Below, one piece after another: positions 33,934 through 43,900 of a DNA stretch of 64,000 nt. The stretch covers positions 20,180,001 through 20,244,000 of the forward strand of contig NC_056428.1 of NCBI RefSeq assembly GCF_905147365.1, given 5' to 3'. Source of the stretch: Aricia agestis (lineage: Eukaryota > Arthropoda > Insecta > Lepidoptera > Lycaenidae). The notes under the pieces were generated by a model. It had not been told where the DNA came from. It saw only the letters and a list, made by a program, of their open reading frames with translations, and made no database searches. Made by a program: the position numbers and the translations under genes. Every line of letters starts with the position of its first letter. The stretch's first letter is position 1.

Positions 33934-34704
33934 TAGGATTCCGTACCCAAAGAGTAAAAACGGCACCTAAGACTTCGATATTTTTTTTTTTAATGATATA
34001 AGGGGGCAAACGAGCAAACGGGTCACCTGATGGAAAGCAACTTCCGTCGCCCATAGACACTCGCAGCATCAGAAGAGCTGCAGGTGCGTTGCCGGCCTTT
34101 TAATAGGGAATAGGGAAATATGAGAGGGTAGGAAAAGGAAGGGAAGGGAATAGGGGAGGGTATGGAAGGGAATGGGGTAGGGGATTGGGCCTCCGGTAAA
34201 CTCACTCACTCGGCGAAACACAGCGCAAGCGCTGTTTCACGCCGGTTTTCTGTGAGGACGTGGTATTTCTCCGGTCGAGCCGGCCCATTCGTGCCGAAGC
34301 ATGGCTCTCCCACGTACAAATGTCTGTCTGTCCATCTGTCTGTCTGTCTCCAGGCTGTAACTCAAGAACGGTAATAGCTAGAGAGTTGAAATTTTCAGAT
34401 TGTGTTGCCGCTATAACAATAAATATTAAAAATAAAATTAAGTTTTTATTTAAGGGGGGCTCACATACAACAAACATACTTACAACATACAACAAACATG
34501 TTTTTTTTTTTGCTTCTTTTGCTCGTAATCCATAATGGCAATAGGTAGGCACTTGAGATATTTACAAAATCCTTAATTATATTTGTAATTTAATATAAAA
34601 TTAAAATAAAAAAAATAATAAAGGGGGCTCGCATACAAATAACACTATTTATAACGGTACGGATAACTTCGTGCGCGAGTCCAACTCGCACTTGGCCGAT
34701 TATT
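33934..34704 (+). repeat. Family V repeat interrupted by a family R SINE
   Basis: TAGGATTCCGTACCCAAAGA to GACTTCGAT, then the 33,981-34,318 insert, then TGTCTGTCTGTC to CCAACTCGCACTTGGCCGAT. The two halves join in family V order. Confidence 0.7.
33981..34318 (-). mobile_element. SINE family R, full length
   Basis: T-run at 33,981, then the reverse of the R tail (GGGGGCAAACGAGCAAACGG) through GCCGGTTTTCTGTGAGGACG to ATGGCTCTCCCACGT. It is nested in a V repeat. Confidence 0.75.
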
Positions 34705-35259
34705 TATGCCGAGGACTAGTTTCACAAACGATGTTAATTTGTTGATTGTTTAGCCTTTCTTTTAAGTTTTTTTTTTTTCAGATGGCTAAAAATTATTTGC
34801 AAAAAATATTTCCGCTTTGAAAATTAAAACCTACTACTGATAGAACATAGTAGTAATCATAACTTATAGATAACTATAATCTGCAATTGATAAGGACATA
34901 ACACAACTGTACATACTCGTATTGCTTCCTATAAAGATAAACATAAGGCAGGAAAATGAACATCTAATCCATATTAATATAATTGTTATGGGTGACATGA
35001 TAACAATATTATGGTTATAACTTTTTATAACAGTATTATATCGATGCCTATAACTTTATAACTAAATTTGAGTGGGACATTGGTATTGATTGAATTATTA
35101 TTGATAGTAATAATATTGTTTCAGAGCGTAATATTTTAGAGAAGTTAACAATGATTACTATTATTTTAACACTAGATAATACTAACGCAGAAACTTGTTT
35201 ATTTTCGTACTTAATTTTAACGATGCAGATAATTTGACTGTAGTCAAAATTGGACGTAA
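34705..35259. other. No feature seen
   Basis: AT-rich sequence, no matched repeat or exon. It lies upstream of the receptor exon and is probably intronic. Confidence 0.4.
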
Positions 35260-35579
35260 TCTAGTATATAAAATTATCGTATCACGACGTGCGTAACTGA
35301 ACTCTTTTGAAACGGCTCGACCGATTTTCGTGAATCTTAGTGAGCATATCGGCTAGGGTTGAGAATCAGAGAACATAATTATACTTTTTATATTGATAAG
35401 TGCATTTGTTGAATAAATAATAGTAAATTATTACAACTCGAGACTGACGGCGACCATTGTTTGTGCGACGCGATAGCGATGGACGTTAATGGTGACATAC
35501 TTATTTAGTCACTTGAATAAAATAATAAGGGGCGAAATATTTATATGGCAAAACGACGTTTGCCGGAACAGCTATCTAG
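35260..35579 (+). mobile_element. Helitron family B, longest copy
   Basis: TCTAGTATATAAAATTATCG to GGCAAAACGACGTTTGCC, then GGAACAGCTATCTAG before T. The extra CTAT before the terminal CTAG is unusual. The hairpin GGCAAA/TTTGCC precedes the end. Confidence 0.7.
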
Positions 35580-35822
35580 TATGGTATACATATGGACATA
35601 ATATTATATTTTACCGAGAGTCAAAACATAGGTACAAAATTTTATAAAATTACTTGAAATTACGGTAAACCCGATAAGCGTCAAAGGTCACACCTTTAGG
35701 CTTTCTTATAATTATGGAAGTATGTATATTGTATAATCACAGACCAGTAAATACTTTTCATTAGTCTATGGTATAATATAGTGTGAACTATAAATTCTTA
35801 GATACAGCTTAATACCAGAAAA

Positions 35823-36070
35823 ATCAGTTCCGTACCGTTTCAGAACAAAATAGGCAAAAAATGTGTTTTTTTTTAAAGGAGCTCCTCTTTAATATCCATT
35901 TAATTTTGATTTAATAATTATTTATTAAAGTAAACATACAATTAAGTATTACAAGCATTTCACCTATGACCTATCTGTAGCTGCATTACTGAAACTGAGC
36001 AGAAAAGACCGACAGACAGCTGACAGACATCGAAGTCTCACTAATGGGGTTTTTACCGAAAACCCTAAGA
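35823..36070 (-). repeat. Family V repeat, internally deleted, beside the exon
   Basis: CAGTTCCGTACCGTTTC to ATCGAAGTCTCACTAATGGG and GAAAACCCTAAG is family V in reverse. It ends 33 bp before the receptor exon, so the transposon-derived sequence reaches almost to the branch point. Confidence 0.6.
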
Positions 36071-36103
36071 ATAGACCTATTCTAAAAGAGATATTTGTTC
36101 CAG

Positions 36104-36253
36104 GTGTGGTATTCGAAAAGAACTCTGATGAGATCCAGAGCGCATTCAAGTTCGCGATGGTGCAATACGCTAACGCGAACCGGAGCAAACTGGACTTCAG
36201 CCTCTACGTGGACATCATCAACACGGCTGACGCATTCAAACTCTCCCGACTGA
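36104..36253 (+). CDS. Exon of an AMPA/kainate-type ionotropic glutamate receptor
   Basis: A 150-nt exon bounded by the acceptor TTTGTTCCAG and the donor GTAAGT, both in phase 1. It encodes VVFEKNSDEIQSAFKFAMV, then QYANANRSKLDFSLYVDIIN and TADAFKLSRL. This matches the amino-terminal (ligand-binding-protein-like) domain of AMPA receptor subunits. Vertebrate GluA proteins have the same pattern of a G-x-x-F start, an SAFR-x-x-M-V-Q-F helix and a D-x-x-x-V-A-x-S-F helix. The receptor is a glutamate-gated cation channel at synapses. No other exon of the gene was found in the window, so long introns are implied. A branch-like TTCTAAAAG lies about 20 nt upstream. AMPA-like rather than kainate-like is my preference, not a certainty. 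Confidence 0.75.
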   Translation: MWYSKRTLMRSRAHSSSRWCNTLTRTGANWTSASTWTSSTRLTHSNSPD

Positions 36254-36892
36254 GTAAGTAGACTGTTATTTAGCGCCTAGTGCAGATACCCTGTACGTGG
36301 ACACCGTCAACACGGCTGACGCATTCAAACTGTCCTGACTGAGTAAGTAGACTGTTATTTAGCGCCTACTGCAGACACCCTGTACGTGGACATCGTCAAT
36401 ACGGCTGACGCATTCAAACTGTCCTCACTGAGTAAGTAGACTGTTATTTAGCGCCTACTGCAGACATCCTGTACGTGGACATCGTCAACACGACTGATGC
36501 ATTCATACTGTCCTGACTGAGTAAGTAGACTGTTATTTAGCGCCTACTGCAGACACCCTGTACGTGGACATCGTCAACACCGCTGACGCATTCAAACTCT
36601 CCCGACTGAGTAAGTAGACTGTTATTTAGCGCCTACTGCAGATACCCTGTACGTGGACATCGTCAACACGGCTGACGCATTCAAACTGTCCTGACTGAGT
36701 AAGTAGACTGTTATTTAGCGCCTACTGCAGACACCCTGTACGACGTACGTGGAAATTGTCAACACGGCTGACGCATTCAAACTCTCCCGACTGAGTAAGT
36801 AGACTGTTATTTAGCGTCTACTGCAGACACCCTGTACGTGGACATCGTCAACACGGCTGACGCATTCAAACTCTCCCGACTGAGTAAGTAGA
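36254..36892 (+). repeat. Tandem array of 7 units copying the exon 3' end and its donor
   Basis: Seven head-to-tail units start at each GTAAGTAGACTG: 36,254, 36,343, 36,432, 36,521, 36,610, 36,699 and 36,795. A final partial start is at 36,884. Units are 89 bp, except the sixth at 96 bp, which gained 7 bp in TACGACGTACG. Each unit carries intronic CTGTTATTTAGCGCC.., an acceptor-like CTACTGCAG, then 57 bp related to the end of the receptor exon, and again GTAAGT. The pseudo-exon is phase 1 at both ends. Units 1, 3 and 5 carry CTGTCCTGACTG with an in-frame TGA. Units 4, 6 and 7 keep the original CTCTCCCGACTG. Unit 2 has TCCTCACTG. Confidence 0.9.
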
Positions 36893-38593
36893 CTGTTAAC
36901 CCTTTCTGCCGTCAATAATTAATCGAGATCTCAGAATAATTGAAGACGTGAGTGAAAAAACACACTAACATTTTGTAACATACGGATATTCACTCAAGTT
37001 TTTCCTTAACCTTGTAGCTTATCTAATTCATCACCTGGTTAATTTATCTGGCTACCCGTAAACACAGAATATACTTATATTAGTAGTACCAACAGAGGTC
37101 CAACTCGTGAAACCCGTTTTAAAAAATAACAACTCTTGCTGCGATACTATGAAGTTCAAATTCCGACCGCGCAGTGCTAGGTGCCTACAATTATATTTGC
37201 CTACATGTGCGCTCCCTTTCTATCGCGTAAGAGGTACCCTTTCTGACGAAATCAAGATTGTCACCTTTTAGAAAATAAAATAATCTACTTTTAATTACTA
37301 TAGCTACTAATAGCAAACTTTTTTTATAGTAATAATCAAATTTTAGTAACCCAACGTATATTTTATAATAGTTTTATATTCGATTATAGTGTAGGAGCTA
37401 GTCAGGAATTTTTTACAACTTAAACATAGTTACTTGTGTTTATTTATGTGAAGTATGCGGTTTGTTTGTAACAAATTGGTTTATTTGCTATGTTTGTGTA
37501 TTTTTTTATCTTTTTTTGTATTTTAAAGTCTTAAATTACTTTATTGAAATATTTCTTTGACTTTTTTCAATTGTTCATATTTATCAGATTAATAATGATT
37601 CTGTCACAGCGGTTAAATCAGTGGTAGATATATGCGACGAAAAAATCTTGCGCGCGCGTCACCGCTCGCTTGTGAGTACCTTGTGATCTGCCCCTTTAAA
37701 GGGGTACTTACAGTTCGATACCAAAAGGCGCGAGTGGGACAGGCCTGCCGTGAAATCCACATTTTTTTTTTTCAAACAATTTTTCTGACCCTAAAGCATC
37801 CATTCATGCAAAAAAATTAACTTTTTTTTTACTTAATTTTTTGGGAAGCGATCTTAAAGATGAGTAACAGTTATCACTTAAATAAGCCCTTTTTATAAAA
37901 CTTGTATAATTTGATGCCTAATATTATAGAGAGTCATCGATGTGTATTTAACACTTTATTTGATAGATAGTGTGGCCTTCTTTCAAAGTGTCTCTAAAAC
38001 GTACCTATGCTGCTAAACCTAAAATAGAAAGTCGAATAAAAATGTATTATAAATTGTAATTAAACCTTGTGTTAATTATTACCAAACGTGTAATTTAAAT
38101 ATTATGTAACCTTAAATTTCAACATTAATAAGTAATATATAATTTCACTCCGTTACGATGTGTAAAATTATTAATAAAGTTGTTACCATATTTCATATGA
38201 AGCTAAAAATTTGTGCCACGTAATATAACGTGCTTACAGGATATTTATGTCAAAATTAATTTTAGCTAAACCAGCCAAAGAATTTACAATAACTACATCA
38301 AAGGCATTCCCAATAACTATAATTAATCTGCCTGACATGAATTACCTAGTTTATATTGTTAAGGGCATCTAAAATACTATCATCTACTTGAAAATGCTTT
38401 TGTGGTATAATTATATTATTATAATACCTATTGAGTTACTTGAAAATAAAAATTAAGTAAAGTAAAGTTAAGAACTTTTTTCTAATCAAAGACGAAAATG
38501 GCTACTCCTATTGCAATTTAAAATCAAATATTTTTTAATCTTCGAGATTCAAAAATTATCCCTACTTACCTACTTGAAATTTTTAGAATTACA
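36893..38593. other. Probable receptor intron; no exon seen
   Basis: AT-rich sequence. One GC-richer patch (37,630-37,760, TTGCGCGCGCGTCACCGCTC) is not matched elsewhere and has no domain. Confidence 0.4.
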
Positions 38594-38664
38594 CACACTG
38601 TTACATTCATTGATTATATAATCAATGAATACAGTAACCTACGAACAGTAACAGTGTGTGCAGT
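38594..38664. repeat. Double palindrome
   Basis: The outer pair ACACACTGTTAC / GTAACAGTGTGT encloses the perfect palindrome ATTCATTGATTATATAAT.. (26 bp). It is hairpin-forming and may be a tiny MITE. Confidence 0.65.
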
Positions 38665-39204
38665 AATTCATTCACGAAACATGCGTTTATAATATTATTA
38701 TATTAAAACAAATATAATATAATTAATAACTATATCTATTATCTATAACAAATATGTAATCTATTAAAAAATATCAAAAATACATGTGAAAATCCATATG
38801 ACTTATTTTATAAACCTTACAAGGATATAATATTATTAGGATAATTCAAAATTAAGTAAATTTGCGAGGGCGCAGCCTACATAAAGCTACTATTTAATAA
38901 AATAACGATACACATTTACCCAACATACACAAAAATCTATTAGCACCGAGTAAAATGTTCCTATCTATTAGAAAGCTGGGTTTTATTATCAATTTAATGA
39001 TATTGGATTGAATAGGACAATACAACGCTTGCGGCATACTTAGATGGGACGTCATCGGTCCTTTATAGGGACCAATCACATTTACTTGTACTTAGGGCTC
39101 TGAACCCTTATCAACCTAACCTATTACGTTTATTAAATCGATATAATATCTTCACTCAAGCCAGACAGAGTGCGTGTCTTCTATTTTATAGAAGACTTAA
39201 TGTA
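38665..39204. other. No feature seen
   Basis: No matched repeat or exon. Probably intronic. Confidence 0.4.
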
Positions 39205-39315
39205 CGATCAGAGAAATCGATTCTTAGTATGGATATAAATTGGTCAGGCTGTGTCCAGTCAGAAACAGTGATCGGTCGGCTGAGCTTGACATTACTAGAC
39301 CAATTTCTCTGATTG
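39205..39315. mobile_element. Short TA-site MITE
   Basis: TA on both sides. CGATCAGAGAAATCGATTCT mirrors CAATCAGAGAAATTGGTCTA on the other strand. A single arm-like relative (ACAATCTGAGAAATCAATTT) is at 1,834-1,853. Confidence 0.55.
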
Positions 39316-40363
39316 TACTAAGCAAGTCATAACATATACACACGTCAGATTTTAATTAACTCTCTATATAATTTAATATTTAAAAAGACGGGTAGATAAA
39401 ATATTGTCACATTTTTTTTTACTAGGACTTTGGATTCCAGGGTTCCAAAGCTATCAAAGCTGTCTCTAATCTCAATATGTAAAATATCGATCAAAATCGT
39501 CAAAAACGTCTCACGCCATGAACGTAACGTAGCTGAAAATTGTTCTATAGTGAAAATTATCTTAATTGTGCGCTCAGCGGCAATTTCATACTAATTTGAC
39601 GAGAACTCAACAGGGCAGACATCAGCTCTGTCATAATTTAGGCCAATTTCTGCGGCGCAAACTTTTTAACCAACTGCGCTAGGAGAGTTATATTTTTCGA
39701 TTACATACAATTAGATTTAAGGTAAGTAATGAATTTATGTTATCGATGAACATTTTCTTATTGTTTTGGGTTAGGTGGTTTGGCTCTTGGTGTCTGGGTT
39801 GGGTTAAATCAGACCGCAACGCGGCGCGTAGATGCGTTTCTAAATTTGAATGGATTTGACAAATGAGAAGACGTCTCACGCAGTTGAAATCTGTAAGTTC
39901 AGTACTTTAGAATACTGAATACTAGGCCGCGTCGCGTCGCGTCGCTTCGTTGCCGCATTGTGATTCCTGGTGTTGGTAACAACACGAATCTCGCCTAATC
40001 AAAAGTATTTCGATTTTTTAGCAAAATTAAATCATAATTTACATCATCCACAACGTATCGCGCATATTAAAACTATCAATTCTAAGAAAGCTCTCAAGTA
40101 AGTATAGTTTGAGGTAAGCTTACTGAAATTAAGATTCAACTTCGTGGCTTCATTTCTATTCAGGGTGGCTCTTTTACTGCATCGCCTCGTACCTCGTGAT
40201 ATAAATCACAACAGTACCTAAACTTAGCATTGAGTTAGCACTAAGTGGGCTTATTAACTTTATATTCCAAGCAACATCTTGCAAGCTTCGCATAAACGCA
40301 GAATGACATGGAAACCGCACATATTTCACCTATAGAAGAAGAAGGTAGCGTTTAAATCTCTTA
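39316..40363. other. No gene seen; CGTCG repeat
   Basis: GCGTCGCGTCGCGTCGCTTC (39,930-39,949) is a short GC tandem repeat. Otherwise nothing is matched up to the retrotransposon target site. Confidence 0.4.
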
Positions 40364-40367
40364 ATAT
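40364..40367. repeat. Target site duplication ATAT of the Gypsy element, left
   Basis: ATAT directly precedes the TGTTAC end of the left LTR and is repeated at 46,679-46,682. Confidence 0.75.
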
Positions 40368-40913
40368 TGTTACGTGCTAGGGTTCGAGGATTTGGAGAGA
40401 AAGACCTGGTGACTCTCTTGAAGACTTTATTAACACTGCACTAAACACTAGGTCACAACACTTAGCACTAAGTCCAAACACTAATCACTAGGTCCAATCA
40501 CTAAGCACTATCACTGTCCTAGGTCGTAGCCAAGTCGCAGGTTTCACTGGTTCACTCACTATTGATCACTCCGAAATCGCCTTGATGATAGCTCGAAAGG
40601 AACTGACTTGCCGGGCCTGCCTGCGGCTCTTTTTATATGGCGAGACGAATTCCAGAAATTTCCCGATTCACGTAAACAAGTAAACAACCGTGGGAAATTT
40701 CTAGGAGGCTCGGGAATGTACTACAATAAACCTGCCGTCCTTGCGATAAGTGCAGTAAGTTGAATTTAATTTAGACCTTATGGACTCAGTCATAAGGTCT
40801 AAATTCAAACATGCTAACAAATAAAGGGTAAACACGTAAACAAACATTGGACCTTTTTAGAAGGTTCGAGTATGTACTTCGCACCACGTGTCCGTATACC
40901 ATGTACCGTAACA
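40368..40913 (-). repeat. 3' LTR of the Gypsy element
   Basis: 546 bp, starting TGTTACGTGC and ending ATGTACCGTAACA on the plus strand, with no difference from the right LTR seen by eye. It contains a TTTATT (AATAAA on the minus strand) at 40,426-40,431, the likely poly(A) signal. It also has a 15-bp stem hairpin at 40,768-40,805 (AATTTAGACCTTATG and its mirror). Confidence 0.95.
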
Positions 40914-40926
40914 CTACTCCCCTCTT
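40914..40926 (-). promoter_or_regulatory. Polypurine tract
   Basis: The minus strand reads AAGAGGGGAGTAG immediately before the 3' LTR, the expected primer for plus-strand DNA synthesis. It overlaps the pol stop codon (TAA, 40,925-40,927). Confidence 0.8.
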
Positions 40927-43900
40927 AGAGATGCTCGTCCCGAGCATCATTGTTACTGCCATGGTAACGCGCCAGACCGTCTATGTGTACCACTTTGAAT
41001 GTCCCTCTTGGTTGCTTTTGAATCCTGTAAGTCACATCATTCAATCGGGTAACCACTTTGTATGGGCCGTCCCACTTGGTCTGCAACTTTGGAGATTTGC
41101 CTTTTCGGCGAGTTGGGTTATGCAGCCACACCAGTGACCCTTCTTCGAAGCTGCTTGTATTCGATTTCCGGTCGTATCTGGTCTTCATGTTCTCACTTGA
41201 CTGTAACCCATTTTCCCGAACCATGGCGTGTATATAACGCATCTTTTCCCTTAAATCGCAGACATAATCTGGTACGGCCTTTGGTTCTTCCGGTGATCCT
41301 CCTGTCAAGAGGTCTACTGGTACTCGTAGTTCTCTACCGTAATTGACATACGCCGGGGTAGCTTTTATGCTCTCATGCTCGGCGGTACGGTACGACAGAA
41401 GGAAGAGTGGTATATACTTGTCCCAGTCCTTTTGTTTGTCATCTACCAATTTCGCCAAATGCCTCTCAAGGGTCTGGTTAAATCTCTCAACCATTCCATC
41501 AGACTGTGGATGGTACGCGGTGGTCCTCGTTTTATACATTCCCAAAATTCTGCACACTTCCTGGAAGACCTGCGATTCGAAATTCCTGCCCTGATCGGAA
41601 TGGTTTTCTAGAGGCACACCAAAGCGAGATATTACTTCTTCGACTAGCTTAGAAGCAACTGTTGTAGCTTCCTGGTTTGGTATGGCGAACACTTCGGGCC
41701 ATTTGGTGAAGTAATCCATGACAAACATAAAATACTTGTTTCCTGATTCCGTTACAGGAAATGGCCCAGCTACGTCAACTGCGATTCGTTCCCACGGTGC
41801 GCCAACGTTATACAAACGCAGGCTCCCACGGCTCCTTGTCTGTGGTCCCTTCACTGCAGCGCAAGTAGTGCATTTGCGGCACCAATCCTGTACATCGTCT
41901 CGACAATGCAACCAGTAGAATCGTTCTCGCACTTTTGTTAACGTCCTCTTTACTCCTAGATGACCTCCTGATACGCCATCATGCATTTCACGGAGAACAT
42001 CCGGTACTCTCGTTCTTGGGACAACTATCTGAAGATGGAACTCTCTGCCGTTGGTCTTCTCCCATTTCCGGTAAAGTATTCCGTTTTGAAGAATCAGACT
42101 GTCCCATTGCGCCCAGTACGCCTTAGTGACAGCGCCAGTGGGTGCAACCTCACTCCAGATTGGCTTTACGTCATCCCGTTTCTTCCATGTGATGATGTGT
42201 CGAAGGTCGTCATCTCTTTCTTGAGCCTCTCTCATACCATCATTCTCCCATGGACCCAAACGACTTGTTTTCGTTAACTTTAATGTTACTTCATTAGATT
42301 CCTGCTTAACACAATGTTTGCAGTCTTCTGAACACGGCCTTCGTGAGAGTGCGTCGGCATTCCCATGCGACTTTCCGCTGCGGTGTTCCGTCTTGAAGTC
42401 AAACTCCTGGAGTTGTTCTATCCATCGAGCTACTTGGCCTTCTGGGTTCTTGAATTGTAGTAGCCACTTCAAGGCTGCGTGATCAGTTCGCAGTAGAAAC
42501 TGTCTGCCGATGAGATACTTGCTGAAATGTTGTAGCGTCTTTACGACAGCCAAGAGTTCTCTTCTTGTCACACAGTAGTTTCTCTCTGGCTTAGATAAAG
42601 ATTTGCTGAAATATGCAATTACAACTTCTCTTTCACCCTGTTTTTGAGATAACACCCCTCCAATGGCCGTGTTGCTTGCGTCCGTGTCGACTATAAACTG
42701 ACCTTCAGGTTGTGGATACCCCAGGATTGGTGTTTCACACAGATGTTTCTTTAGTTTCTGAAAAGAATCTTCGGAAGTCTCGTCCCAAATAAACTGTCGT
42801 TTATCTTCGGTCAGCCGATGTAATGGCTTGGCTATCTCTGAGAATCCCTTAACAAAACGCCTGTAGTAGGAGCATAGGCCGAGAAATGCCCGCACTTCGG
42901 TTTTGTTCTTAGGGGTTGGCCAATTTTGGACTGCTTCTAGTTTCTCCGGGTCCGTCTGAATTCCATCACTGGAGATAACATGGCCGAGATAGTTCACCTT
43001 ACTCCTGAATAAACGACACTTTTTCGGATTCAACTTTAACTTGGCCCCCTCTATTTTGGCGAAAACTCGTTCTAAGTTTCGCAAATGGTCCTCGAAGTCG
43101 CGGCCAACAATGATGACGTCGTCCAAGTAGACTAAGCAAGCCTCTCCAACTAAGCCTGCCAGTACACACTCCATGAGTCGCTCAAATGTGGCAGATGCGT
43201 TGCACAATCCAAAGGGCATGACGTTAAACTGCCATAAACCTTTACCGGTGGAGAAAGCTGTCTTCTCTTTGTCTTTTGGATGAATTTCCACCTGCCAGTA
43301 TCCAGATTTCAGGTCCAGGGTCGAGAACCATTTCATGCCACTCAAGGTATCCAGAGTGTCGTCAATTCGAGGTAATGGATAACTGTCCTTCTTGGTGACA
43401 TCATTGAGACGTCTGTAGTCCACACAAAATCTTGTGCTGCCATCTTTCTTCTTCACTAATACAACCGGTGAGCACCACGGACTTGCAGACGGTTCAATGA
43501 TCTTATGCCTTCTCATGTCCTCCAAAAGGCCTTCAACTTCTTTTTCCTTTGCAATGGGTATCCATCTTGCTCGTTGACGAATTGGGTTCTCGCTTCCGGT
43601 ATCTATCCTGTGCTGAACCATCGACGTTCTTCCAAGGTCGCCTTCCTGACTGGAGAAGATATTCGCGTGGCGTTGTAAAAACTTCTTAGCTTTCATGCCC
43701 TGCGAATAAGTCAGATTACTCTTGCAGTCATCGAGTAGCTCAGTCACTATTCCATAGTTGCTGGTGTTTGCTGAGTCTGAGCCTGTGATCGAACTACACT
43801 TTCTCATCCAGACAACTTCCTCGCACTTTCCAATGACGTCACCTTTGTTCAAGCAGATCTCGCGATCAGCAAGATTCAAAACCCTGACCACAGCGTTACT

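Noticed and set aside
34202..34552. Overlapping frames of 60-116 codons on both strands
   Set aside because: They fall in the R SINE and V repeat. The same frames recur in other copies at 48.5 kb.
36254..36892. CRISPR-like array
   Set aside because: Units are whole repeats without unique spacers, they copy an exon-intron junction, and the context is eukaryotic.
39930..39949. CGTCG repeat as a promoter island
   Set aside because: Only about 20 bp long, with no initiator or transcript context.
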